Shown piece after piece: positions 53,968 through 63,954 of a stretch of DNA of 64,000 bases. The stretch lies in the NCBI GenBank assembly GCA_028821145.1, contig JAPPHC010000042.1, forward strand, positions 28,057-92,056, given 5' to 3'. Both the position numbers and the translations under genes were made by a program. The notes under the pieces were generated by a model. It saw nothing but the letters and a program-made list of their open reading frames with translations. It searched no databases and was not told the origin of the DNA. Positions within the stretch are counted from its first letter, which is position 1. Each line of letters begins with the position of its first letter. The DNA is from Gammaproteobacteria bacterium. GTDB taxonomy: Bacteria > Pseudomonadota > Gammaproteobacteria > Steroidobacterales > Foliamicaceae.

Positions 53968-54551
53968 CGCTTCGGCGTGCAACATCCCGATTGACACTGC
54001 CGGCCCTGGCCGCAATTGCGGCCACACTGCTGCTGACCTCCTGCGCCACGGCGGAGGGTGAAGGGGCCTCGGCCTCGCGCCAGGGCCGAATCGCCCGCTT
54101 CCCCCACAACATGGCGAGTGGCGATTGCTTCTTCCAGAACCGCATCGACAACTTCGAGGTGCTTAACGACTCCAACCTGCTGGTCTTCGACGGCCGCAGA
54201 CGCGTCTACCACGTGGAGATTTCGCCCCCGTCCATGGACCTTCGCCACGCCTACGGCATTCAGTTCCGTTCATCGACCGGCCGGGTCTGCGGCAATCCGG
54301 GCGAGCGCCTGCAGATCAGCGGCGGTTCCTTCGGCTCGTTTCCGCTTTCCGTAACCGGCGTCTACCGGCTGGACGCCGTCACGCAAACGGCCGTTCGGGC
54401 GCATTTCGGCCAGGCGGTCGCCCAGCCTCCGCTGCCTGAAGATGAAGACGCGGCCGCCATCGAGGAACTGGTGACCGACCTTGAGGAAGAGGAAAATCCG
54501 GCAGGAGAAGAACCCCAGACATCATCCCCGGGCGAGGATCAGGAGAACTGA
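53964..54551 (+). CDS. hypothetical lipoprotein (DUF6491-like)
   Basis: Lipobox-like 'ATLLLTSCATAEG'; overlaps the previous gene by 4 nt. Confidence 0.6.
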   Translation: MTLRRATSRLTLPALAAIAATLLLTSCATAEGEGASASRQGRIARFPHNMASGDCFFQNRIDNFEVLNDSNLLVFDGRRRVYHVEISPPSMDLRHAYGIQFRSSTGRVCGNPGERLQISGGSFGSFPLSVTGVYRLDAVTQTAVRAHFGQAVAQPPLPEDEDAAAIEELVTDLEEEENPAGEEPQTSSPGEDQEN

Positions 54552-54554
54552 GTA

Positions 54555-54863
54555 ATGGATAGCGTCATCGTGCTGTTTAACCTGAAGGAAGGCGCCGACC
54601 CGGCCGAGTACCAGGCCTGGGCGCGCAGCCGCGACCTGGTGGAAGTCAATCGGCTTCCGTCGGTGGAAAACTTCCGCGTCCTGCGCTGCGTGGGACTGCT
54701 GGGCGGGACGGATGCGCCGCCCTATCAGTACGCGGAGGTCATCGACCTCAACAGCATGGAGAAGTTCGGAGAGGACATCCAGTCGGACACGGTCGGCCAG
54801 CTGGCGGCCGAATTCGGCCAGTTCGCGGACAGTCCCATCTTCATCCACTGCCAGGACCTCTAA
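54555..54863 (+). CDS. REDY-like protein HapK family
   Basis: Small ORF 'VIVLFNLKEGADPAEYQAWARSRDLVEVNRLPSVENFRVLR'; family recalled by pattern. Confidence 0.6.
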   Translation: MDSVIVLFNLKEGADPAEYQAWARSRDLVEVNRLPSVENFRVLRCVGLLGGTDAPPYQYAEVIDLNSMEKFGEDIQSDTVGQLAAEFGQFADSPIFIHCQDL

Positions 54864-54871
54864 TCCTGCAG

Positions 54872-55375
54872 GTGGCCGAGGCAAGCCCCGAAAAGGGCCG
54901 CATCGTGCGGCGCGGCGGTGGACGGTACTACGAGGAGTTCCGCAAGGGGGACGTGTACGAGCATTCGCCGGCGCGCACGCTGACCGAGACCGACAATACC
55001 TGGTTCACGCTGCTCACGATGAACACGCACCCGCTGCACTTCGACAAGGAATACGCGGCGAAGACCGAGTTCGGCCGGCGGCTGATCGTCAGCACGCTGA
55101 CGCTGTCGGTGCTGGTGGGCATGAGCGTCTCCGACGTCAGCGAAAAGGCCATCGCCAACCTGGGCTGGGGCGACATCCGCCTGCCGAACCCCCTGTTTAT
55201 CGGCGATACGCTGTACGGATCGTCCGAGGTTATTCGCAAGCGGCCTTCCAAATCGCGTCCCAACGCCGGCGTCGTCACGGTGCGCACGACCGGCCGGAAC
55301 CAGCACGGCGACGCAGTCTGCGTATTCGACCGCACCGTGCTCGTGCCCAGGCGCGGCCACGGCGTTATGGATTAG
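54872..55375 (+). CDS. MaoC-like dehydratase
   Basis: GTG start; 'RTLTETDNTWFTLLTMNTHPLHFDKEYAAKTEFGRRLI' hot-dog motif. Confidence 0.92.
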   Translation: MAEASPEKGRIVRRGGGRYYEEFRKGDVYEHSPARTLTETDNTWFTLLTMNTHPLHFDKEYAAKTEFGRRLIVSTLTLSVLVGMSVSDVSEKAIANLGWGDIRLPNPLFIGDTLYGSSEVIRKRPSKSRPNAGVVTVRTTGRNQHGDAVCVFDRTVLVPRRGHGVMD

Positions 55376-55401
55376 CCAACCACACACCGGGAGGGGTCCC
55401 A

Positions 55402-56139
55402 ATGAGCGAAATTCTTCAGGTTGACCATGTGAACTATCACGGTCGCATTGCCTATCTCAGCAAGAAACCGGACCGCATGGACCAGGAACGCGGCCGTGAG
55501 CGGTTCACGATCACCGTCCACTCCGACGGCCACCGCACCTGCACGGCACAGAGCGAGATCGACGACCGGCCCAGCGTGATGCGCAACGTGGCGCTGACGC
55601 TGGACGAGAACTGGCATCCGCTGGATTGTTTCGTGCGCATTTCGGTGGGCGACCGGTTCATGGGCAGCGGCTGGTTCCGGTTTGGCGAGAACGAAGCCGA
55701 GTGCGAGACCTGGACGGCCGTGGAAGGCCGGGTTTCACAGAAAATGAGCCTGATCGAGCGCCCGCGGGCGTTTGTCGATCACGCCATCATCTGCGACTCC
55801 TGGGTCCTGAGTATGCTCGATCTCAGCAAGGGTCCGGGCGTGCAGAAATTCCCGCAGTTGCTGATGTCGTCACCCGACCACCGCGGCGCCACCGGGCCCA
55901 TGCTGCACAGCATCCCCACGGCGATCGAGTACGTCGGCGAAGACCGGATCACGGTGGGCGCGGGCGAGTTCGACGCCCTGCATTTCCGTTTCGGCGTAAA
56001 TGTCGGCCTGGCCAACGATCACCCGAGGTACGACGTCTGGTGCACCGCCGACGGCCACTACATCTTCCTTCGCGGCGCCGTCTACGGCTACATGATGACC
56101 TACTACGAACTCATGGACCTGGAGGTGGAACATGCGTAA
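55402..56139 (+). CDS. conserved hypothetical protein
   Basis: Good spacing after MaoC and overlap with the next ORF; long, non-low-complexity protein. Confidence 0.7.
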   Translation: MSEILQVDHVNYHGRIAYLSKKPDRMDQERGRERFTITVHSDGHRTCTAQSEIDDRPSVMRNVALTLDENWHPLDCFVRISVGDRFMGSGWFRFGENEAECETWTAVEGRVSQKMSLIERPRAFVDHAIICDSWVLSMLDLSKGPGVQKFPQLLMSSPDHRGATGPMLHSIPTAIEYVGEDRITVGAGEFDALHFRFGVNVGLANDHPRYDVWCTADGHYIFLRGAVYGYMMTYYELMDLEVEHA

Positions 56140-57085
56140 TCTCAAGTCGTTGCTTGCTGTTGCCTGCCTGGTGACGCTGTTGCCGGCAGCCCCGGTGTTC
56201 GCGCAGGGAGAGGATTCCACGCCAACGGAACGCGACGTGCTGGTGTTGGCCGAGCTGCTGACGCGCGTTTACGACAACTACAACCAGGTGTATTTCGACC
56301 GGCGCATCGGCTATCCGGAAAACGAACGCCATGACCGCATCGAGCTTCGCGTCGATCGCGTGGGCGGGCCGGATTCCATGCTGCTTGCGTTTCGGGAGTT
56401 CTCCGGCGGCGACTATTCCGCGCTCACTCGCGCCGGTGCGCTGGCGCTGTCGCCCGACAATGAGCGGGGCGCTTCGCGCATGGAGGTCTGGAACCGCCCG
56501 GTGGAAGGGCTGGATCCGATGGCTGAAGGCGCCGGCGTCTCCGAACGTCCGGAAGCGCCGCCGGACTGCGTCGTCTACTGGACCCGCGAGGCCGCGCAAT
56601 TCCGCGGCAAAGCGGAGGGCGAGTGCGCCGCATGGGCGGACAAGTCCTTGCTGGGCGAGCAGCAGATGTGGCTGGATGCGCCCGGCGGCCGTAATCACCC
56701 GGGCGGAACCTACAAGCTGCACGCGGCGCGAATGATGAGCTGCTACATCGACATCCCCGGCGTGAGCGGCGGACGCGACGAGGAATACAGGCGCTACGAC
56801 AATCTCCAGGTCCACGACCGGGGCGGTGGAGCGCGTATCACCCATACGGACGGCAGAGAGATCGGCCTCCGGCTATCGAACGTCGATTGGCCGCTCAACA
56901 ATTACAGCGACGTCTTCACCCGCGACGTCCTGGTCTTGTACGTGCTCGAATACCTCGAAGACGGAATCACCTCCCACGGCTACGTCTTCACCGAGCCCGA
57001 CACCGAGCGCATCGGCATCAACCTCTACTGGATGCTGTCCTACTGCTACATGGAGTCCAACAAGAACATCCGCCCGTTCATGTAA
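56132..57085 (+). CDS. secreted hypothetical protein
   Basis: Signal peptide 'LLAVACLVTLLPAAPVFAQ'; overlaps the upstream ORF by 8 nt. Confidence 0.7.
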   Translation: MRNLKSLLAVACLVTLLPAAPVFAQGEDSTPTERDVLVLAELLTRVYDNYNQVYFDRRIGYPENERHDRIELRVDRVGGPDSMLLAFREFSGGDYSALTRAGALALSPDNERGASRMEVWNRPVEGLDPMAEGAGVSERPEAPPDCVVYWTREAAQFRGKAEGECAAWADKSLLGEQQMWLDAPGGRNHPGGTYKLHAARMMSCYIDIPGVSGGRDEEYRRYDNLQVHDRGGGARITHTDGREIGLRLSNVDWPLNNYSDVFTRDVLVLYVLEYLEDGITSHGYVFTEPDTERIGINLYWMLSYCYMESNKNIRPFM

Positions 57086-57098
57086 AGGGAGCAAGTAA

Positions 57099-57539
57099 AT
57101 GGGCCTGACATACGTGGACGTAGTCATTCGCAACCCGGCAGATATGACGCGGGAGTGGCAAGGCAAGTTCCTGGTGGGTACGGGCGCCATCGAATCTCTT
57201 GTGCCACGGCCCATTCTCGAAGCGATCGGCCTGGAGCCGTTAACGCAACGCACCTACGAACTGGCTGACGGGACCGAGGTCAGGATGGATGTTGCGGGCG
57301 CCGCAATGGAATTGCTCGGCGAATTCACCGCCGGGCTGGTTATCTTCGGCGATGCCAACGCCGAGCCTGTGCTGGGCTCAACGGCAATGGATTCAGCCGG
57401 CATTGAGTTCGACCCGAAAAACCAACGCCTGAACAAACTGCCTTTCGTGCGCCTCAAGAAAACCTGGCCGAAAGCGATGCTGCCCGTCCATGCAGCGGGC
57501 CACGCCGGAGGCGTCACCGCAAGCAGCCGCTGCGCGTAA
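57099..57539 (+). CDS. retropepsin-like (clan AA) aspartic protease-fold protein, catalytic Asp position is Gly
   Basis: 'WQGKFLVGTGAIESLVPRPILEAIGL' in place of the V-D-T-G-A motif; 'EPVLGSTAMDSAGIEFDPKNQRL'. Confidence 0.75.
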   Translation: MGLTYVDVVIRNPADMTREWQGKFLVGTGAIESLVPRPILEAIGLEPLTQRTYELADGTEVRMDVAGAAMELLGEFTAGLVIFGDANAEPVLGSTAMDSAGIEFDPKNQRLNKLPFVRLKKTWPKAMLPVHAAGHAGGVTASSRCA

Positions 57540-57545
57540 TGATGG

Positions 57546-60284
57546 ATGAACGCGGTTGAGATCGAACAGGCTGTATCCGAGTTAGCGGGGCAGCCTTTCG
57601 ATCCCGTCGAATTTCCCTTTGCCTTTCTGGAGTCCTTCGGCAACAAGCTCACCACGATAAAGCGCCTCCGCTCCGGCGCCACCAATCAGTCGGATGTGGG
57701 CGGCGTGCTGCAACGCAACAATATCCACATAAAGGTGTGTCCGGAAGGCGAGGCCGCCGCTGCGCTGCGCGAACTCCAGAACAGCGCCGCCACCCCTCGC
57801 GCCAAGGCCAAATTCCTGCTGGCGACCGACGGCAGGGAGATTCAGGCGGAGGAGATTGCCAGCGGAGAAATCCTGGTATGCGATTACCCGGACATTCCCG
57901 ATCACTTCGGCTTTTTCCTGCCGCTGGCGGGGATCACCACCGTCCGACAAATCCGCGAAAACCCCGTTGATATCCGAGCCACCAGCCGTCTGAACCGGCT
58001 GTATGTGCAACTGCTCAAGGAAAACCCGGAGTGGGGCGCGTCCGACCGCCGCGAAGACATGAATCAGTTCATGGCGCGACTGATCTTCTGTTTCTTCGCC
58101 GAGGACACCGACATATTCCAGAGCGGCGACCTGTTTACGGGAACTATTGAAACGATGAGTTCCCGGGACAGTTCAAACACGCACGAGGTAATCAGCCAAC
58201 TTTTCCGGGCCATGAACATGAAGCTGGAAGCGCGCCAGGCTGCCCGCCTGCCCCGCTGGGCGGAGCCGTTCCCGTACGTGAATGGCGGCTTGTTCTACGG
58301 TTCCCTGGAGGCGCCGCGTTTCAGCCGGATTGCCCGATCCTACCTGCTGCACATCGGCAAGCTGGACTGGAAGAAAATCAACCCGGACATCTTCGGATCG
58401 ATGATTCAGGCAGTAGCGGACGACGAGGAACGCGGACAGTTGGGAATGCACTACACCAGTGTTCCCAACATCCTCAAAGTACTCAATCCGCTGTTTCTGA
58501 ATGACCTGCGGGACAAACTCGAAGAAGCCCGAGATAATTCCCGCAAGCTTCTTAATCTCCGCAACCGCATAGCCAGAATCCGCGTGTTCGATCCCGCCTG
58601 CGGCTCCGGCAACTTCCTGGTAATTGCCTATAAGCAGATGCGGGAAATCGAGGCCGAGATCAACGCCCGGCGTGGTGAAGTGGGCGAAAAGTCATCCATC
58701 CCGCTGACCAATTTCCGAGGCATCGAACTACGCGCATTCTCCGCCGAAATCGCCCGCCTCGCGCTCATCATCGCCGAATACCAGTGCGATGTGCTGTATC
58801 GCGGCCAGCAGGAAGCATTGGCCGGGTTTTTGCCGCTGGATTCCAAGAATTGGATCACCTGTGGCAATGCGCTGAGGATCGATTGGCTGAGCATCTGCCC
58901 ACCGACGGGAACCGGCGTAATTCACAAGGCGGACGACCTGTTTGAAACGCCGCTGGATCAGACACGCATCGACTTCGAGAACCAGGGCGGTGAGACCTAC
59001 ATCTGCGGCAACCCACCATATTCGGGAAAGGGAAAGAAAGATGGTGGCCAACTCAATGACATGAATCATGTCTTCGAGCGATATACGAATCGGTTCGGAT
59101 ACGTGGACTATGTGGGCTGTTGGTTTGTGCGGGCTGCCGAATACCTTCGCCAAACAAGAGCGTCAGCCGCATTCGTAGCAACAAACTCGATATGTCAGGG
59201 GCGACAACTGCCGCAGATTTGGCCTTTCGTTTTGAGGGAGGGCGTAGAAGTATTCTTTGCCCACCATTCATTCAAGTGGTCCAACAACGCGACGCGGAAC
59301 GCCGGCGTCACATGCGTTATCGTAGGCATAGCCCAAGAGGGAGACAGGCGGAAGACGCTCAACTACGGATCTCATTCGCGTCGTGTATCCAATATCACCG
59401 CATATCTCGTTGAAGGCAAGAATCTATACGTAAAGAGTTCTCGTAAGCCGTTGTCGGACATGCTGCCTCGAATGTTAACGGGCAGTGTCCCCAATGACGG
59501 CGGTAACCTGATTCTCTCCCAAGAGGAAGGGAATGAACTGATCAATAGGCACGCAACTGTTGCGGCCCTTCTTCATCCCTTTTTCGGTTCTAAGGACTTT
59601 TTACACGGCCACACTCGCAGCTGCCTGGTCATTCGTGATGATCAGGCGGACGCGGCCAAGGCTATTCCCGAGATCCGGTCTCGATTGGCTGAAGTTTCAA
59701 GATTGAGAGGCAAGAGCGAGAAGAGGGAAACGAGGGAAAACTTGGCAGGACTTCCTCACCGCTTTCAACACCGGGGAGACATACCGTCGAATCTGGCCAT
59801 CATTGTGCCGTCTGTCACTTCCGAGCGCAGAGAATGGTTTCCGGTCGGAGTGCTTCCCAAAGGGACAGTGATCTCCAATCTTGCCTTCATGATTGTGGAC
59901 GCTCCGGTCTGGAATATGGCTCTGATCGCATCAACTCTGCATCTGGTCTGGATCGGCACGGTCTGCGGCAAACTCGAAACGAGATATAGGTATTCCAACA
60001 CCCTTGGCTGGCACACGTTCCCGGTTCCCACGCTTACACGCCAGAACAAGGCTGATCTAACCCGCTGCGCAGAGGACATACTGCTGGCGCGCGAGGTCCA
60101 CTTTCCTGCAACCATCGCGGAACTCTATGACCCTGCACGAATGCCGGCAAATCTCAAGGCGGCACACGAACGCAATGACGAGGTTTTGGAGAGGATCTAC
60201 ATCGGGCGCCGGTTCAGGAATGACACCGAGCGGCTGGGAAATCTGTTCGAGATGTACGCAACAATGACGGAAGGCGGCAGTTGA
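57546..60284 (+). CDS. MmeI-like class I SAM-dependent DNA (adenine) methyltransferase
   Basis: 'FPFAFLESFGNKLTTIKRLRSG', motif I 'FDPACGSGNFLVIAY', motif IV 'NPPYSGKGKK'; 912 aa. Confidence 0.93.
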   Translation: MNAVEIEQAVSELAGQPFDPVEFPFAFLESFGNKLTTIKRLRSGATNQSDVGGVLQRNNIHIKVCPEGEAAAALRELQNSAATPRAKAKFLLATDGREIQAEEIASGEILVCDYPDIPDHFGFFLPLAGITTVRQIRENPVDIRATSRLNRLYVQLLKENPEWGASDRREDMNQFMARLIFCFFAEDTDIFQSGDLFTGTIETMSSRDSSNTHEVISQLFRAMNMKLEARQAARLPRWAEPFPYVNGGLFYGSLEAPRFSRIARSYLLHIGKLDWKKINPDIFGSMIQAVADDEERGQLGMHYTSVPNILKVLNPLFLNDLRDKLEEARDNSRKLLNLRNRIARIRVFDPACGSGNFLVIAYKQMREIEAEINARRGEVGEKSSIPLTNFRGIELRAFSAEIARLALIIAEYQCDVLYRGQQEALAGFLPLDSKNWITCGNALRIDWLSICPPTGTGVIHKADDLFETPLDQTRIDFENQGGETYICGNPPYSGKGKKDGGQLNDMNHVFERYTNRFGYVDYVGCWFVRAAEYLRQTRASAAFVATNSICQGRQLPQIWPFVLREGVEVFFAHHSFKWSNNATRNAGVTCVIVGIAQEGDRRKTLNYGSHSRRVSNITAYLVEGKNLYVKSSRKPLSDMLPRMLTGSVPNDGGNLILSQEEGNELINRHATVAALLHPFFGSKDFLHGHTRSCLVIRDDQADAAKAIPEIRSRLAEVSRLRGKSEKRETRENLAGLPHRFQHRGDIPSNLAIIVPSVTSERREWFPVGVLPKGTVISNLAFMIVDAPVWNMALIASTLHLVWIGTVCGKLETRYRYSNTLGWHTFPVPTLTRQNKADLTRCAEDILLAREVHFPATIAELYDPARMPANLKAAHERNDEVLERIYIGRRFRNDTERLGNLFEMYATMTEGGS

Positions 60285-60559
60285 CTTCCTTGGGACTGTC
60301 AATTTCGCCGGAGCCACATCAGAAAGCCTTACTTGGCCACTTTACATAAAGGAGCAGGCCCCGTGACGCTGCCGCTCGCCAAGGCAACTACCGGCTCACA
60401 TGATGTCCAATGATAGCGTTCGTTAATGCAAACAGCTAAAGTCCACAGACTCCGTAATATTCCGCTATATTGAGCCTCGTCCTAGAAGGGGCAGGGCGAG
60501 CATGCAAGGGCTAGCAGCGGGTAACGCCGGACGAATGCAACCGCCCGGCAAAGAGGCGC

Positions 60560-62617
60560 ATGAACAACAACAAAAGTATTCCTTCGGTTTCAGTTACCTA
60601 CGCTCGCACCGGCCGCTCCACGCAATCCAACGAACTGGGTATGCGGCCCATGCAGGAAAGGGCGTGGCAGAAGCGGGGAGAGCGGTATCTGCTGATCAAG
60701 TCACCGCCCGCCTCGGGAAAGAGCCGGGCGCTGATGTTCATTGCGCTTGATAAGCTTCAGAACCAAGGGCTTCGCCAGGCGGTCATCGTGGTGCCCGAAA
60801 AAACCATCGGCGCCAGCTTCAGCGACGTGCCCTTGAGTCAATTCGGATTCTTCAGCGACTGGGGCGTGGCGCCGCAATGGAACCTTTGCAATGCGCCCGG
60901 CACGGAGGGCGGCAAGGTCGAATCCGTCAGCAGGTTTCTCGAAAGCAGAGATTCGGTGCTGGTTTGCACCCACGCCACCTTCCGTTTCGCCGTCGATCGG
61001 TTCGGGGTTGAAGCCTTCGACGACCGCCTTATTGCGGTGGACGAGTTCCACCATGTCTCCGCCAATCCGGACAACAGGCTCGGATCGCATGTGGGCCAGT
61101 TGCTGGCCCGTGGCAAGACGCACATCGTGGCGATGACCGGATCGTACTTCCGGGGCGATGCCGAGGCTGTGCTGGCGCCCGAAGACGAGGCCAGGTTCGA
61201 GACGGTCACTTACACCTACTACGAACAGCTCAACGGCTATGAGCACCTGAAGCAACTCGACATCGGTTATTACTTCTACACCGGCAGCTACGTGAATGAA
61301 ATTCTCCAGGTCCTTGATCCGTCGGTAAAAACCATCGTGCACATTCCCAGCGTGAACTCGCGGGAGAGCACAACGGACAAGATCAAGGAGGTCGAGCACA
61401 TCCTCGGGGAATTGGGCGACTGGCAAGGCCGGGATGAGGAAACCGGCTTCCAGTTGGTCCGCTCGCCTGAAGGACGCCTGTTGAGAATTGCAGATCTGGT
61501 GGACGACACGCCCGGTACTCGCGAGCGTGTCGCCAGCGCGCTCAAGGACCCGGCCCGGAAGAACGACCGGGATCAAGTGGACATCATCATAGCGCTGGGC
61601 ATGGCCAAGGAGGGATTCGACTGGATCTGGTGCGAGCACGCTCTTACCGTTGGCTACCGCTCAAGCCTCACGGAGGTGGTGCAGATCATCGGCCGCGCCA
61701 CTCGCGATGCGCCCGGCAAGACACGCGCCCGCTTCACCAATTTGATCGCCGAACCGGATGCCTCCGAGCAAACCGTGACTGAAGCCGTGAACGACATGCT
61801 CAAGGCCATAGCCGCAAGCCTGTTGATGGAGCAGGTACTCGCGCCGCGCTTTGAATTCCGGCCCAAGGCGGCTGGCAGCGGTCCGATCGATGGATTTGAT
61901 TATGGCGAGAATGGCTACGACGCCGGGACTTGCAACGTTGGTCATAACGAACAAACCGGCCAGTGCCTGATTGAAATAAAGGGGCTTGCGGAACCTTCAA
62001 CGCGCGAGGGCCAGCGAATTTGCCGTGAGGACCTCAATGAACTGATTGCCACCTTCGCGCAAGAAAAGGCCGTTATCGAACGCGGCATATTCGATGCGGA
62101 GCTGGTGCCGGAAGAATTGACCCAGGTGCGAATGGGCAAGATCGTCAAGGACAAGTACCCGGATCTGGATGACGCCGATCAGGAAGCGATCCGACAGCAT
62201 GCGATTGCCGCTCTGAACCTGAACCAGGGCGCGAAGGAACTCGCGTTGGAAGACGCGGATTCAGAAGAAAAGCGGAACACCGCGCTTATTGAAGGCGTAC
62301 GCAAGTTTTGCATGGATGTTCGCGAGCTCGACATAGACCTAATTGATCGCATCAATCCTTTCGCTCAGGCCTACGCGATTCTCGGCAAATCGATGAATGA
62401 GGACAATCTACGGCAGATTGCAGCCGTCATTTCCGCGAGAAAATCGCCGCTCACGCTTGATGAGGCCCGTGAACTGGCCCAGCGGGCGTTAAAGTTCAAG
62501 CGTGAGCGCCACCGCCTGCCATCACTTGACGCAACCGATCCCTGGGAAAGGCGCATGGCCGAGGGAGTGAGCTTTCTGAGTCGAATGCAATCGCAACAGG
62601 CCGATGCCGCGAAGTAA
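60560..62617 (+). CDS. SF2 DEAD/DEAH-type helicase
   Basis: Walker A 'SPPASGKSRA', Walker B 'IAVDEFHH', motif III 'MTGSY', motif VI 'QIIGRATRD'. Confidence 0.9.
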   Translation: MNNNKSIPSVSVTYARTGRSTQSNELGMRPMQERAWQKRGERYLLIKSPPASGKSRALMFIALDKLQNQGLRQAVIVVPEKTIGASFSDVPLSQFGFFSDWGVAPQWNLCNAPGTEGGKVESVSRFLESRDSVLVCTHATFRFAVDRFGVEAFDDRLIAVDEFHHVSANPDNRLGSHVGQLLARGKTHIVAMTGSYFRGDAEAVLAPEDEARFETVTYTYYEQLNGYEHLKQLDIGYYFYTGSYVNEILQVLDPSVKTIVHIPSVNSRESTTDKIKEVEHILGELGDWQGRDEETGFQLVRSPEGRLLRIADLVDDTPGTRERVASALKDPARKNDRDQVDIIIALGMAKEGFDWIWCEHALTVGYRSSLTEVVQIIGRATRDAPGKTRARFTNLIAEPDASEQTVTEAVNDMLKAIAASLLMEQVLAPRFEFRPKAAGSGPIDGFDYGENGYDAGTCNVGHNEQTGQCLIEIKGLAEPSTREGQRICREDLNELIATFAQEKAVIERGIFDAELVPEELTQVRMGKIVKDKYPDLDDADQEAIRQHAIAALNLNQGAKELALEDADSEEKRNTALIEGVRKFCMDVRELDIDLIDRINPFAQAYAILGKSMNEDNLRQIAAVISARKSPLTLDEARELAQRALKFKRERHRLPSLDATDPWERRMAEGVSFLSRMQSQQADAAK

Positions 62618-63797
62618 GGAATTCACGCCGGAAGACGACGCGCTGCTTGCCGAGCTTGGGGTTGAAAAAACTCCCGCCACGAAAGCCAGCCGGACGCCGC
62701 GCGAACAGCGCATCATCGCCGGTTTCGAGGAAATTCAGCGCTTTGTAACGGAAAATGGCCGAACGCCTCAGCATGGTGAGGAGCGGGGCATATTTGAGCG
62801 CTTGTACGCGGAGCGGCTTAATCGGATTCGGCAGCAGGAGGAATCCCGGAATTTACTGGCTCCATTGGACAACCAGGGACTGCTCGCTGATTCAATCGAG
62901 GATGTTGAGGCGCCCATCGACCAATTGGACGATGATGCCCTGCTGGCCGAACTGGGCGTTACCGAAAGTTCGAGCGATATTGAACAACTCCAGTATGTGC
63001 GAACAGCGGCGGAGAAGCGCGCGGCGGAAGAAATTGCCAGCCGACAGACATGTCCAGATTTTGCGAAATTCCAACCACTTTTTGAACAGGTGCAGGATGA
63101 ACTCGACGGCGGCATTCGCGAAACACGTCCCTTTGAGCTGAAGGCGGAAATCGAGCCAGGGCGATACTTTATCGTAGGCGGCCATAAGGCCTATGTCGCC
63201 AGCAAAAGCGAAGTGTTCACCAACGCGCAAGGACGGCGAGACGCGCGCCTGCGCGTGGTATTCGACAACGGCACGGAAAGTAACATGCTGATGCGGTCAC
63301 TTCAGCGGGCGCTGCACAAGGACAAGACAAGCCGGCGAATCATGGAGGCCACCGATGGCCCGCTCTTCGCGGGAAGTACAGACAGGGGCGATGTCGCTAC
63401 CGGAACGATCTACGTGCTGCGAAGCAGATCCGAGGACCCCTATATTGCGCGAAACCGTGAAATCCTGCACAAGATCGGCGTCACCGACACCAGCGTCAAG
63501 CAGCGGATCGCGGGTGCCCGGCTACAGCCAACTTTCCTGATGGCCGATGTAGACGTTGTAGCGACCTACAAGCTCTACTACATCAACCGAATCAGGCTGG
63601 AAAGGCTGATCCACCGGGTGTTTGCTCCCGCGCGGCTGCATATGAAGATCATGGATCGTTTCGGCAATCCGGTGGCGCCGCGCGAATGGTTCCTGGTTCC
63701 TCTGCACGTGATTGACCTGGCGGTAGAAAAAATCAAGGACGGCACACTCGTTGATTATGTCTACGAACCAGAGAAAGCAGCCCTGACGCTGCGGTGA
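62604..63797 (+). CDS. GIY-YIG nuclease family protein (MUG113/T5orf172-like)
   Basis: C-terminal 'GTIYVLRSRSEDPYIARNREILHKIGVTDTSVKQRIAGAR' and 'LERLIHRVF'; overlaps the helicase stop by 14 nt. Confidence 0.85.
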   Translation: MPRSKEFTPEDDALLAELGVEKTPATKASRTPREQRIIAGFEEIQRFVTENGRTPQHGEERGIFERLYAERLNRIRQQEESRNLLAPLDNQGLLADSIEDVEAPIDQLDDDALLAELGVTESSSDIEQLQYVRTAAEKRAAEEIASRQTCPDFAKFQPLFEQVQDELDGGIRETRPFELKAEIEPGRYFIVGGHKAYVASKSEVFTNAQGRRDARLRVVFDNGTESNMLMRSLQRALHKDKTSRRIMEATDGPLFAGSTDRGDVATGTIYVLRSRSEDPYIARNREILHKIGVTDTSVKQRIAGARLQPTFLMADVDVVATYKLYYINRIRLERLIHRVFAPARLHMKIMDRFGNPVAPREWFLVPLHVIDLAVEKIKDGTLVDYVYEPEKAALTLR

Positions 63798-63954
63798 TAG
63801 AGCCCCCATTGAGTATCTACAATTCCATGATTGCCGTAGTTGCGTTAAGGAAATAAGTTCAGAGTTCAACCGAAAAGCAATTCAGTCGCATTACGTGATG
63901 AAACGCGTGGGATTATGCGTATGTCCGTGTCGCTCATTGGGATAGACTTGCGGC

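Noticed and set aside
60502-60750. 82-aa ORF at the start of the helicase gene
   Set aside because: Overlaps the helicase start out of frame, with no family features.
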